Source: Nitrososphaeraceae archaeon
GTDB taxonomy: Archaea > Thermoproteota > Nitrososphaeria > Nitrososphaerales > Nitrososphaeraceae
Direction of reading: 5' to 3'
Length of the DNA: 11,279 bases
Assembly (NCBI GenBank): GCA_025922715.1
Contig: JAICHH010000051.1
Span: 1-11,279 of the forward strand
Part shown: one piece after another, positions 1-7,144 of the stretch
Numbering within the stretch: the stretch's first letter is position 1
Layout of the letters: each line of letters begins with the position of its first letter
Notes under the pieces: model-generated
The model's database searches: none
The model's input: the letters and a program-made list of their open reading frames with translations, nothing else
Told to the model about the DNA's origin: nothing
Translations under genes and position numbers: made by a program

Positions 1-1830
1 TCTGTTGGTTACATGCATGGAGATAGGGATCTGACACGGTATTGGTTCTTTATGTTATTTTTTATAGGATCAATGCAATTGATTGTTCTTTCGGATAATC
101 TCTTGATGGTATTTTTTGGATGGGAAGGTGTAGGTTTTGCATCATATGCATTGATAGGATTTTGGTATGCAGATAGAAAAAAAGATTATGTAGGCCGAGA
201 AGGTCATATCGTCCAAGGTATAGCAATGTGGGCATCCCCCACTCATGCAGGAATAAAGGCATTCTTGATGACACGAGCCGGCGATGTTATGATGCTTTCT
301 GGTATGTTTTTAATTTTTATGTATGCTGGGACTTTCGGTTTTAAGGAACTACTAGCTGATCAGACTTGGGCTCATAATATGATGGAACAAAACCTTTTGG
401 TACCTGCAGCTGTTCTTCTTTTTGGAGGAGCAATAGGGAAGTCAGCTCAATTTCCTTTGAATGAGTGGTTATTAGAAGCTATGACTGGCCCTACCCCTGT
501 TTCTGCATTGATTCATGCCGCTACAATGGTTAAAGCTGGTGTTTTTCTAGTTGCTAGGATTGGACCATTATTTTTTGCCTTGGCAGCATTTGATACCGCA
601 GCTTTCTTTGAGGTAGTTGCCTGGGTAGGTGCTATAACTGCATTTCTCCTTGCGACTCAAGCCATTGTAAATCCTGAAATCAAAAAGGTTTTGGCATATT
701 CCACAGGTTCACAAATTGGTTATATGATGATGGCACTGGGAATAGCAGGCCTTTCTACTCAATTCGTTGATGGTTATACTGCTGGATTTTTTCACCTAAT
801 GAGTCATGCGATGTTTAAAGCATCATTGTTTATGGCAGCTGGTGCAATATTGCATATAGTAGGTTCAAGGTTTATGATGGATATGGGAGGATTACGGAAA
901 AATATGAATAAAACATTTATTTTTATGTTACTTTCTGGCCTTTCATTAGCAGGTGCTCCTTTAATAACTTCTGGGTTTTGGAGTAAGGATGCGATATTTG
1001 CTTCACTTTTAGAATCAGGAACATCTACAGGGATAGCGCTTTTCTTCATTGCATTTATAGTTGCAATAATGACTGCATTCTACACATTCAGGATGGTAGG
1101 AATGGTATTTTTTGGTACTAAGAGTAAACATATACAAACTATCGAACAAAACTCTTATAACAAGTCTCAATCTCTGTCCTCTGGCTCTTCTGAACCTTCA
1201 GATGAACATAGCTTTAAACAATATACTAAACCTCCAATTCATGAGGTGAGACCAATTATGTGGATTCCATTTGCCATCTTAGCAACTTCAACTGTATTTA
1301 TTGGATTAGTGGGATTTATGTTTGAACAAGAGATTCATTCCATTATGGCATCCTATCTATCCAGCTCATTTGGTATAGGAGATCCGATTAGTGCTCATAA
1401 TTCTGCACCCAACTTAGAGCAGAAGCCAGGCCAATCAACCGACGCATTAAACCCTATTGCATTAATATCATCATTTGTAGCTTTTGGTATAGGGGCGGGG
1501 TTGGGAATATTTTTTTATATTATTAGAAAAAAGGATCCAGAAATTATTTCACAATACCCAGTATTAAAGAAGGTATGGCTTTTCTTGTATAATAGATGGT
1601 ATCTTAATAGTCTATTGTATTGGGGATTTGTAAAAATACCACTACGTCTCTACCAACTTATTTGGTTATATTTTGAGAATATTATTGCACAAGGAATTAA
1701 TCCTGCATTACAGTATTCTATGAGCTATTTGTCAAAATGGGTAAAATTCACTCAGACTGGAGTTACTCAAACATATCTTTTTGTCTTCGCTGCTGGAATT
1801 ATCGTTGTTCTACTTATGTTATACTTATAG
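1..1830 (+). CDS. nuoL: NADH-quinone oxidoreductase subunit L (complex I antiporter-like subunit), 5' end missing
   Basis: Membrane subunit of complex I that couples quinone reduction to ion pumping. The frame is open from base 1, so about 100 N-terminal residues lie outside the window and the ATG at 13 is internal. Counting from the first visible codon, the proton-channel residues are all present: Glu42 in GWEGVGF, Lys147 in GKSAQFPL, His172 in SALIHAATMV, His265, His269 and Lys273 in FFHLMSHAMFK, and Lys329 in GFWSKD. Their spacing matches E. coli NuoL except for about 20 extra hydrophilic residues in the loop after the Glu42 helix. A second polar loop, rich in Ser, Gln and His, lies at about nt 1125-1245. 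The C-terminal part has the lateral helix and a last membrane helix. nuoN follows 21 bp later, so the two are probably cotranscribed. Thaumarchaeal complex I lacks the NADH-binding module (family knowledge), so the electron donor is probably not NADH. Confidence 0.97.
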   Translation, partial: SVGYMHGDRDLTRYWFFMLFFIGSMQLIVLSDNLLMVFFGWEGVGFASYALIGFWYADRKKDYVGREGHIVQGIAMWASPTHAGIKAFLMTRAGDVMMLSGMFLIFMYAGTFGFKELLADQTWAHNMMEQNLLVPAAVLLFGGAIGKSAQFPLNEWLLEAMTGPTPVSALIHAATMVKAGVFLVARIGPLFFALAAFDTAAFFEVVAWVGAITAFLLATQAIVNPEIKKVLAYSTGSQIGYMMMALGIAGLSTQFVDGYTAGFFHLMSHAMFKASLFMAAGAILHIVGSRFMMDMGGLRKNMNKTFIFMLLSGLSLAGAPLITSGFWSKDAIFASLLESGTSTGIALFFIAFIVAIMTAFYTFRMVGMVFFGTKSKHIQTIEQNSYNKSQSLSSGSSEPSDEHSFKQYTKPPIHEVRPIMWIPFAILATSTVFIGLVGFMFEQEIHSIMASYLSSSFGIGDPISAHNSAPNLEQKPGQSTDALNPIALISSFVAFGIGAGLGIFFYIIRKKDPEIISQYPVLKKVWLFLYNRWYLNSLLYWGFVKIPLRLYQLIWLYFENIIAQGINPALQYSMSYLSKWVKFTQTGVTQTYLFVFAAGIIVVLLMLYL

Positions 1831-1838
1831 GAGGAGTT

Positions 1839-1844
1839 GGAGAG
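1839..1844 (+). promoter_or_regulatory. Ribosome binding site of nuoN
   Basis: GGAGAG ends seven bases before the nuoN ATG at 1852. A second purine run, GGAGGAG at 1830-1836, overlaps the last base of the nuoL stop codon but is 15 bases from the ATG, too far for normal use. This supports ATG 1852 as the start and translation from a shared nuoLN message. Confidence 0.6.
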
Positions 1845-1851
1845 ATAAGAT

Positions 1852-3396
1852 ATGATTGATATTTCGTCTACGCCAATTATAATAATCATACTTCTTGGCT
1901 CAGTAGGTCTTGCAATTCCCATAGTAGATGCCTTTAAAAAAGAAAAAGGAAAAAATAAAAATAAATTATTTAGTGCCATAACTTTTGGGACTTTAATTAT
2001 CTCATTACTTATAGTAATCTCTCGAATCTTAAGTGGAGAACCTCTTCCTGCAATGAATTTTGGAAAGGATGTAATTACAGATGATATGTTCGGTTCCTTT
2101 TTTGCGGTTTCTCTTTTAATCGTATCTATAATGGTATCAGCTTCCTCATGGAACTTTATGAGAGGAATTTCAAACTCTTCTTCATATTATTCTCTAATTT
2201 TATTATCCACCATCGGAATGATATTGATAGCTTATTCAACCGATTTTGTCATGTTGTTTATTGCATGGGAACTTATGTCGATCCCAACATATGCTCTCGC
2301 TGCATTTTCAAAGAAAGATCCAATCTCAAATGAAGCTGCTATAAAATATTTTATGTTTGGAGCCTTCTCCTCAGCTATTCTAGTGCTTGCGATAGGTTTT
2401 ATCTATGCAATTACAGGCACCACAAATATTGGTGATTCTATAACTATTCTTGCTGAACTTTCAGCACCAACTCAAACGTCAGATAAATTAGCCGGTGTTA
2501 TTCCCATTTCTTATCTTGCCATAGGCTTGTTTGTTGCTGGCTTTGGATTCAAAATGGGATTGGTTCCATTTCATATGTGGCTGCCTGATACCTATGAAGG
2601 CGCACCGACAACAATAGGTGCCTTATTGGCAGCAGGAACAAAAAAAGCAGGATTTGCAGCAGCCATTAGAGTAATAGTAATTGGAATGTTCGCTGTAGGG
2701 CTGGATTGGAGTATTGTTCTTGCTATTTTAGCAGTAATTACGATGACTGTAGGTAATTTTGGTGCCCTTATACAAAGAAGCGTTCCTCGAATGATGGCTT
2801 ATTCCAGTGTTGCTCAGGCTGGTTATATGATGATTGGACTAGCACTAGCCCCCTACGCAAGTTCTGCGTTGGACGGTTCACTTTTTCACATCCTTAATCA
2901 TGCTGTAATGAAATCCGCCTCATTTTTGGCTATTGCTGCTGTTGCAATAGCATTAGCCAGTTACAGTCTAGAAAAATATAGTGGACTGGGTAGAAAAATG
3001 CCAATAACCGCAATTGCATTATCCATATCATTATTAGCATTAGCTGGTGTTCCTCCATTGAATGGCTTTTGGAGTAAATTAGTACTTTTTCAAACTGCGA
3101 TTGATAGTGGAACCGTAATATCTTGGGGTCCCTACTTAGCTATCGCTGGATTATTAAATAGTGCCTTATCTCTTGGTTATTATTTATGGATTATTAAAAA
3201 AATGTACCTCGATGAAAGTAGTGATATGTCAAGGGTAAAAGAACCTACTGCCATTTTATGTGTATTAGTATTTGCGATCATTTTTATGGTAGGATTTGGC
3301 ATATGGCATGCGCCATTACTAGAATTTGCCTCAATATCTGTCCCTACCCACATTGATCAATTAGTTCCCTCATTTGGAAATATAACTCAAAATTAA
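1852..3396 (+). CDS. nuoN: NADH-quinone oxidoreductase subunit N (complex I antiporter-like subunit)
   Basis: Complete 514-residue polytopic membrane protein, slightly longer than E. coli NuoN (about 485). It is one of the three Mrp-antiporter-like subunits in the membrane arm of complex I. Key channel residues visible are Glu140 in the AWELMSIPTYAL helix, Lys234 in GFGFKMGLVPFHMWLPD, Lys264/Lys265 in AAGTKKAGF, His346, His350 and Lys354 in FHILNHAVMK, and Lys409 in NGFWSKL on the broken helix. A short Lys-rich cytoplasmic stretch follows the first membrane helix (about residues 29-38). It sits 21 bp after nuoL with its own Shine-Dalgarno. The L-N order fits the end of the thaumarchaeal nuo operon, and no further nuo gene follows before a long AT-rich gap. 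Identification of family and subunit is firm; the pumped ion is inferred to be H+. Confidence 0.97.
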   Translation: MIDISSTPIIIIILLGSVGLAIPIVDAFKKEKGKNKNKLFSAITFGTLIISLLIVISRILSGEPLPAMNFGKDVITDDMFGSFFAVSLLIVSIMVSASSWNFMRGISNSSSYYSLILLSTIGMILIAYSTDFVMLFIAWELMSIPTYALAAFSKKDPISNEAAIKYFMFGAFSSAILVLAIGFIYAITGTTNIGDSITILAELSAPTQTSDKLAGVIPISYLAIGLFVAGFGFKMGLVPFHMWLPDTYEGAPTTIGALLAAGTKKAGFAAAIRVIVIGMFAVGLDWSIVLAILAVITMTVGNFGALIQRSVPRMMAYSSVAQAGYMMIGLALAPYASSALDGSLFHILNHAVMKSASFLAIAAVAIALASYSLEKYSGLGRKMPITAIALSISLLALAGVPPLNGFWSKLVLFQTAIDSGTVISWGPYLAIAGLLNSALSLGYYLWIIKKMYLDESSDMSRVKEPTAILCVLVFAIIFMVGFGIWHAPLLEFASISVPTHIDQLVPSFGNITQN

Positions 3397-3591
3397 AATT
3401 CCTTATTTCTAATTTTGTCAATCTAGTAGATAAATTATTTTAATCACATCAATAAACATATTGCTTCGAATATCAAAGTAATAATTTACAAGATTTCTCT
3501 ACTAATTTATTAGTATATCAATAATGATTACCAACAGTTTTGTAATTAAGATACATTGATGAACATAGAGTTTAATAACGAATATTTCTAA

Positions 3592-3617
3592 TTTTTTTTA
3601 TTTTTATTTTTTGTCTT
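3592..3617 (+). terminator. T-rich terminator candidate downstream of nuoN
   Basis: A stretch made almost only of T with a few A, including runs of eight and six T, about 195 bp after the nuoN stop. Archaeal RNA polymerase and the FttA/aCPSF1 factor end transcription at U-rich tracts without needing a hairpin, so this is the strongest stop signal after the nuo operon. A weaker T-rich patch lies right after the stop codon (3400-3418). Confidence 0.4.
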
Positions 3618-3926
3618 TACTGAGGAAATTAATCCTTAGGTAATCTATGCATAAACTTAAACTTATTCATCATTCCGATATAATATTATTTCATAGAAAA
3701 AGATAAAAATATTATATAATTTTAATATACTAATAATAATTTAAAGATCCATTACTTTATAATGATCAACTACAAGTATGATTATCATATTATAGTGATT
3801 TCTTATTATTATCTCAAAATTTCGAATAACTAATAAAAATTATCAAAAATAAAAATCTAATTTATAAATAAATCAGAAATTGCTTTCAAAATAAAAAACA
3901 AGCCTGTCCTCAATTTTCCGAATCAT

Positions 3927-3934
3927 AAAAAAAA
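3927..3934 (-). terminator. Oligo-T terminator of the TRAM gene
   Basis: Eight consecutive A on the + strand give eight T in the minus-strand message, five bases after the TRAM gene stop. A second T-run follows at about 3890-3899. This fits factor-assisted U-tract termination in archaea. Confidence 0.45.
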
Positions 3935-3939
3935 TCTTG

Positions 3940-4368
3940 TTATGTCTTTTCTTCTTCTCCTTCTTCTATTTCTTCTCCTTCTTCTGTATCTTCTTGTAGT
4001 TGTTCTGAGTTTTCGGGAGCAGTTTGATCACTTGTTTGTTGTGCTAATTCTGCAGTAGCATAACCATTTCCAACTTTTGTTATTTTGACTTTAATCTTTT
4101 CGTCAACCTTGGTTCCAGGTACAAATATTACAAATCCTTCTATCTTGGCAACTCCAGAATCTCCTCGGTTGCTAATAGCTTCAATTGTTACATCGTATTG
4201 TTCGCCTACCTTAACTGGTGAATGACGAAAACGTCTAGGTCTGTTTCTATCTCCATATCCTCCACCACTTCGTCTTCCTCCACTATATCCTCCACCATAG
4301 GATCTGTCTGAAAGATATGTTCTAACTTCAGTTGCTGGTATAAAACTAGCTATTCTCAATGTTTTCAT
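3940..4368 (-). CDS. TRAM domain RNA-binding protein with Gly/Arg-rich head and acidic tail
   Basis: 142 residues in three parts. Residues 21-48 are low-complexity Gly/Arg/Tyr/Ser (repeated YGGG and RRSGGG). Residues about 50-108 are a TRAM domain, a small beta-barrel that binds RNA, recognised by VKVGEQYDVTIEAISNRGDS, then GVAKIEGFVIFVPG, then KVKITKVGNGYATAEL. From 110 on is a Gln/Thr linker and a tail of almost only Glu (EEGEEIEEGEEEKT). Stand-alone TRAM proteins are abundant in archaea, and a methanogen member acts like a cold-shock RNA chaperone (family knowledge); the same role here is inference. The first 20 residues (MKTLRIASFIPATEVRTYLS) do not resemble the rest, so the start is uncertain, but no other ATG precedes the Gly-rich part. 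The gene is divergent from the Rieske gene and convergent with nuoN. Confidence 0.88.
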   Translation of the reverse strand: MKTLRIASFIPATEVRTYLSDRSYGGGYSGGRRSGGGYGDRNRPRRFRHSPVKVGEQYDVTIEAISNRGDSGVAKIEGFVIFVPGTKVDEKIKVKITKVGNGYATAELAQQTSDQTAPENSEQLQEDTEEGEEIEEGEEEKT

Positions 4369-4576
4369 ACATTCTATATTTTCTTAGATATTTCAACTTT
4401 AGTATTTTTAACTTCACAAAAACGATCTTGAGTAGATGTCTACTTAATTTCAATAAGAATTTAATATCTTAAATAATGGTTATTCTATAATTTAGTTATA
4501 CTTTAACTGTCAAAGTGATAGTATCTGTAAATTTTAAAAATGTATAGCAGAATGTAATATTATAAAAATTAAGTAC

Positions 4577-4586
4577 TATAAAATAA
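4577..4586 (+). promoter_or_regulatory. TATA box of the Rieske ferredoxin gene
   Basis: TATAAAATAA is centred about 35 bp before the ATG at 4616. With the usual archaeal spacing of about 26 bp, transcription would start near 4607, giving a leader of roughly nine bases that carries the GGAG at 4610-4613. Confidence 0.4.
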
Positions 4587-4615
4587 ATTAGATACTTTCT
4601 AGAGTAATTGGAGAT

Positions 4616-4972
4616 ATGCTTCATAAGATATGTCATACCAATATGATAAAAAATAATAGCATGGAAGTCATTCATTTACGACCTGATAATAAAATAATCG
4701 ATATTTTGATAGGTAAAATTAATGGTAAATTATTTGCATGTGAAAATTATTGTCCCCATCGAGGTGCATCATTATCAAAAAGTACTATATCATATAGCAA
4801 CCAGCGTATTATATGCTATTTGCATGATTTTGAATATAATATAAGTACTGGAAAGCTCGAAAATATTCCTCCTAAATGGCTGCATCAAAATCCAGAATGG
4901 AAAAAATCAAATGATTTAGTTATTTATAAAATAATTGAAAAAGAAAATAATATCTATGTAGATATTCCTTAA
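4616..4972 (+). CDS. Rieske [2Fe-2S] ferredoxin-like protein
   Basis: 118-residue soluble protein with a complete Rieske cluster site. Cys46 and His48 are in CPHRG and Cys67 and His70 in CYLHDFEYN, that is C-x-H followed 18 residues later by C-x2-H. The usual Gly turn follows (STGKLE). These ligands hold a [2Fe-2S] cluster that passes single electrons. With no membrane helix, no Tat signal and no oxygenase domain, it resembles stand-alone ferredoxins of ring-hydroxylating systems or NirD-type small subunits rather than the cytochrome bc/b6f Rieske protein. The start is not certain: GGAG is only two bases from ATG 4616, while in-frame ATGs at 4643 and 4661 have no better signal and would still keep the domain. 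The gene stands alone, with no partner oxidase or oxygenase next to it, so its redox partner is unknown. Confidence 0.88.
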   Translation: MLHKICHTNMIKNNSMEVIHLRPDNKIIDILIGKINGKLFACENYCPHRGASLSKSTISYSNQRIICYLHDFEYNISTGKLENIPPKWLHQNPEWKKSNDLVIYKIIEKENNIYVDIP

Positions 4973-5022
4973 AATTTTCCATTTTGGATTAATATAACCA
5001 TTATTAAGGTTTTTGACTTCTA

Positions 5023-5046
5023 ATATTATATTCTATATTATATTCT
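5023..5046. repeat. Exact 12-bp tandem duplication
   Basis: ATATTATATTCT occurs twice head to tail between the convergent Rieske gene and the 106-aa gene. It is AT-rich and short, so it may be simple slippage. It lies just past both stop codons and may form part of the terminator region. Confidence 0.6.
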
Positions 5047-5050
5047 AAAT

Positions 5051-5371
5051 TTATTCTTTATATCTTTTTTCAGCTGACTCAATTACTTTCTTTTTTTCAT
5101 CATTAAGTTCGTCTAGTGTCAGAGGAATTACCGAGATAATATTATTTAACTTTACATCTAATCTAAAGTCTAACGATCCTTCGTTATAAACGTCTTTTTC
5201 GGTAAATATTGCAGCATATGTTGAATTTTTTAATAACTCATATAAATTGCGATTATTGTGAGAAAAGAGTAATTCAAGATCTCCAACTGGTATTAGAGAG
5301 CCATAATCATCAATATCCAGTTGAGTAACCCTGACTATATTTTTAGTGAAGCTAATAATCTTTGCAAGCAT
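5051..5371 (-). CDS. Hypothetical protein, 106 aa
   Basis: I do not recognise this protein. It is acidic and soluble, with no signal peptide or membrane helix. The first 60 residues alternate beta-like stretches (MLAKIISFTKNIVRVTQLD, SLIPVGDLELLFS) with a helix around NLYELLKNS. A Lys/Glu-rich helix closes the C-terminus (LTLDELNDEKKKVIESAEKRY). The VTQLDIDDYGSLIPVGDLELL segment has the feel of a small beta-barrel, but that is only an impression. No Cys and no cluster of His or Asp suggests a metal or catalytic site. Its coding quality is good: normal amino acid composition, ATG start, and no overlap with another gene. It is convergent with the Rieske gene and its 5' side is a gap of about 270 bp. 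Confidence 0.65.
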   Translation of the reverse strand: MLAKIISFTKNIVRVTQLDIDDYGSLIPVGDLELLFSHNNRNLYELLKNSTYAAIFTEKDVYNEGSLDFRLDVKLNNIISVIPLTLDELNDEKKKVIESAEKRYKE

Positions 5372-5643
5372 ATTAATATAGAATAAAAGTAAATTAATAA
5401 CTTTTCTTAGACAATTAATTGGTTAGTGATTCTTTTGTAGATAAGAGAGTTGTACTGAAGTAGATATATTTATAAATTATTCACCTATTTTTCATAAAAT
5501 GTATTGTTTTTTAATATTTATTTTGTTATCAATTTTCTGATGCACTTATCGTTAACTAAATTATATTTTTTATTGGGAAGAGTAAAATGTTTGTTATGAT
5601 ATTAAGGATATGTCTACTAGCGAAAATAAACCTAGACAATTTG

Positions 5644-5952
5644 TTATTTTAGTTTTTTCTTTGAATCCATTCCAACCATTCCTCCTGCAAATAAAAAAAG
5701 TCCAAAAATTGTTTTAAAAAGAAATGCGTATTCAAAAGAATAAACCGAAATACCCATAATTCCTGTTTTAGGCTAACCCTAGGGAGTCAAGTTATTATTA
5801 GCTGTATCTTGTATTACTATAGAACCAGTAGTTAACATTCCAATAAATCCTATTGCTAGTAGAGACCCGCCAAATATTATTATACCTTTTCGGTTTTTAC
5901 CATGATGAAGTAAGGAGAACACTATACCAGAAAATATACTTTTAGAAATCAT
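5644..5952 (-). pseudogene. Small membrane protein interrupted by two in-frame TAG codons
   Basis: The frame starts at ATG 5952 (a TTG at 5961 is also possible) and reads MISKSIFSGIVFSLLHHGKN, then a hydrophobic helix (IIIFGGSLLAIGFIGMLTTG) and a polar stretch ending NNNLTP. It then meets TAG at 5779-5781, one Gly codon, and TAG at 5773-5775. The same frame continues open for 42 more codons: PKTGIMGISVYSFEY, a second hydrophobic helix (TIFGLFLFAGGMVGM), a basic end (DSKKKLK) and a TAA at 5644. Because the second part keeps membrane-protein character in the same frame, I read the locus as one gene of about 100 codons broken by nonsense changes. Alternatives are two small proteins, the second starting at ATG 5757 (37 aa), or readthrough. 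The family is not recognised. TAG is an ordinary stop elsewhere here (nuoL). Confidence 0.55.
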
Positions 5953-5954
5953 CA

Positions 5955-6005
5955 ATATCAATACAGTCCAATATCAGTACAGTCCAGTATCAATACAGTC
6001 AGTAT
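5955..6005. repeat. 16-bp tandem repeat, about three copies
   Basis: Unit ATATCARTACAGTCCA begins at 5955, 5971 and, with small changes (first base G in place of AT, one C missing), at about 5987, followed by a partial GTAT. It lies immediately before the ATG of the minus-strand membrane gene and inside its likely 5' leader, since a TATA-like element is at 6002-6014. Confidence 0.8.
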
Positions 6006-6012
6006 TATATAA
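6003..6012 (-). promoter_or_regulatory. TATA box of the interrupted membrane protein gene
   Basis: Minus strand GTTATATAATAC overlaps the end of the 16-bp repeat array. With usual spacing, transcription would begin near 5982, giving a leader of about 30 bases that consists of repeat sequence. Confidence 0.35.
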
Positions 6013-6213
6013 CTTTGGCTAAATGAGTAAATCGTGAATTGACTTTATTTATTGATTATAATAATGAAAGCATAATATTTTGAGGTTATTTTTAATTTAT
6101 AAATAAAATAATTTATATTGATTGGAGATCTTGATAAAAAATTAGAAAATCGATCGAATAACTTGTAGTTGTCATTAAAAAAAAATTGAAGAATTTGTAC
6201 ATATATAAATCAA

Positions 6214-6819
6214 TTATTCATAAGAACTCTTATTATCTTCTGGTTGATTATGGTGATTTTCAGGAAAGGCTTCTTCAGCAATTGTTTCAATTGATTCGCC
6301 TGTTGGTAATGGGGCATCTCTATTAACTTTATACTTAGCTAAATCTGGAAAATTTTTTCCAATTATTACATTCATTCCTACTGCTATTATCTCGGATTTG
6401 GGAATATCATATCTATCATTAGAATATCCAAATACTATTATCTTATCTGGTGTTTCCTTTGCCACAAAACCTAGATCATCCTCATTTTCTGCCCTAACAC
6501 CTTTGTTAAAGAGTGATTTGGGATACTTTCCTTCATAATATGCTAAATCAACTTGTTTTTTCTCATCTTTCCACGGATCTGTTCTACTGGTTGGAAGCGG
6601 ATCATTTCGATTTACTATATATTTTCTTTCTAACTCTGAAAATGGCAGACCAATAAGAACATTTGCGCCTACTTGTTGAATCTCAGATAATGGGATATCA
6701 TATCTATTACCTTTTCCACCAAATACTATTATCTTATCTGGAGTTTCTCTTACAACGTACCCTATGTCTGGATTATCTAAAGTTTTCACTCCTCGGTTGA
6801 AATACCTTCCGGATACCAT
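6214..6819 (-). CDS. Tandem PRC-barrel-like domain protein, 201 aa
   Basis: The protein has two clearly related repeats of about 69 residues, at 8-76 and 105-172. Each begins N-[RK]-G-V, contains [DL]xG[YF]V then the identical ETPDKIIVFG, then RYDIPxSEI, VGxNVxIG, and ends with YxVNRDxPLPT. A hydrophilic linker (80-104) joins them and an acidic, Asn/Gln-rich tail follows (173-201). The short beta-strand pattern resembles PRC-barrel proteins, which are expanded in soil ammonia-oxidising archaea; the ligand or partner is unknown, and roles in stress or RNA/protein contacts are only proposed for the fold. No enzymatic residues are seen. ATG 6819 is supported by a TATA box 25 bp upstream, meaning a leaderless message. 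The gene stands alone, with more than 240 bp free on each side. Confidence 0.8.
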   Translation of the reverse strand: MVSGRYFNRGVKTLDNPDIGYVVRETPDKIIVFGGKGNRYDIPLSEIQQVGANVLIGLPFSELERKYIVNRNDPLPTSRTDPWKDEKKQVDLAYYEGKYPKSLFNKGVRAENEDDLGFVAKETPDKIIVFGYSNDRYDIPKSEIIAVGMNVIIGKNFPDLAKYKVNRDAPLPTGESIETIAEEAFPENHHNQPEDNKSSYE

Positions 6820-6838
6820 AGTTAGTATTTATTAAAGT

Positions 6839-6848
6839 TATATAAAAA
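6839..6848 (-). promoter_or_regulatory. TATA box of the tandem PRC-barrel-like gene
   Basis: Minus strand TTTTTATATA is centred about 25 bp before ATG 6819. That is the normal TATA-to-start-site distance in archaea, so the transcript would begin at or next to the start codon and be leaderless. No Shine-Dalgarno precedes the ATG, which agrees. Confidence 0.6.
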
Positions 6849-6986
6849 ACATTCTTGAAAGTACATTGTCAGAATTGTTTGTCTGGGATGAGATAACGGT
6901 AAAGACCATTACAAATTTTACCTTAATAATTCTTTAAGACAGATGACGCTGGGAAATGTACCTATTCTTATTAAAATATCTATATT

Positions 6987-7015
6987 GATGAAACTCATTT
7001 CAAAAAATGAGCATC
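6987..7015. repeat. Inverted repeat (stem-loop)
   Basis: GATG, an AAA bulge, CTCATTT, a four-base loop CAAA, AAATGAG, then CATC form a stem of 7 plus 4 pairs. It is about 130 bp beyond the stop of the polyprenyl synthetase gene and could shape the 3' end of that message or belong to a small RNA. No long T-run follows it on either strand, so it is not a classical intrinsic terminator. Confidence 0.45.
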
Positions 7016-7144
7016 CTCTCAAGAAAACTAGAGCCAATATATTTTTACAATTGTTTTGAGTTATCTCCTTTCATTTTTTAATCTTTAATTCAAGGACAAG
7101 AATTAATGCCCTTCGAAGTTGACCTAATAAAATAGTAATAATAT

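Larger units (their letters stand above)
3397..3939. other. Gene-free, very AT-rich intergenic region
   Basis: About 540 bp between the convergent nuoN and TRAM genes. I see no reading frame of useful length, no tRNA-like fold and no clear repeat array. It holds several T-runs on the + strand and A-runs that act as T-runs for the opposite strand, both fitting archaeal transcription termination. Confidence 0.6.
6820..7144. other. Intergenic region with one hairpin
   Basis: About 325 bp between two minus-strand genes. It holds the TATA box of the PRC-barrel-like gene and a stem-loop at 6987-7015. A 38-codon frame on the + strand (6943-7059) has no convincing protein character. I see nothing else. 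Confidence 0.55.

Noticed and set aside
62..274. Minus-strand frame of 70 codons inside nuoL
   Set aside because: It lies wholly inside the strongly conserved nuoL frame and its translation has no coherent domain; it is a shadow frame, as is the one at 804-1049.
1767..1979. Minus-strand frame across the nuoL/nuoN junction
   Set aside because: It covers the conserved ends of two clear genes and the ribosome binding site between them.
2148..2333. Plus-strand 61-codon frame within nuoN
   Set aside because: Out-of-frame shadow of a conserved nuoN segment that includes the AWELMSIPTYAL helix.
5773..5781. TAG codons read as pyrrolysine
   Set aside because: TAG ends nuoL and the RHH gene here as a normal stop, no pylT or pylS-like sequence is in the window, and pyrrolysine is not known from ammonia-oxidising archaea.
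6943..7059. 38-codon + strand frame from ATG 6943
   Set aside because: No Shine-Dalgarno, no recognisable motif, and it overlaps the hairpin at 6987-7015; length is within chance.
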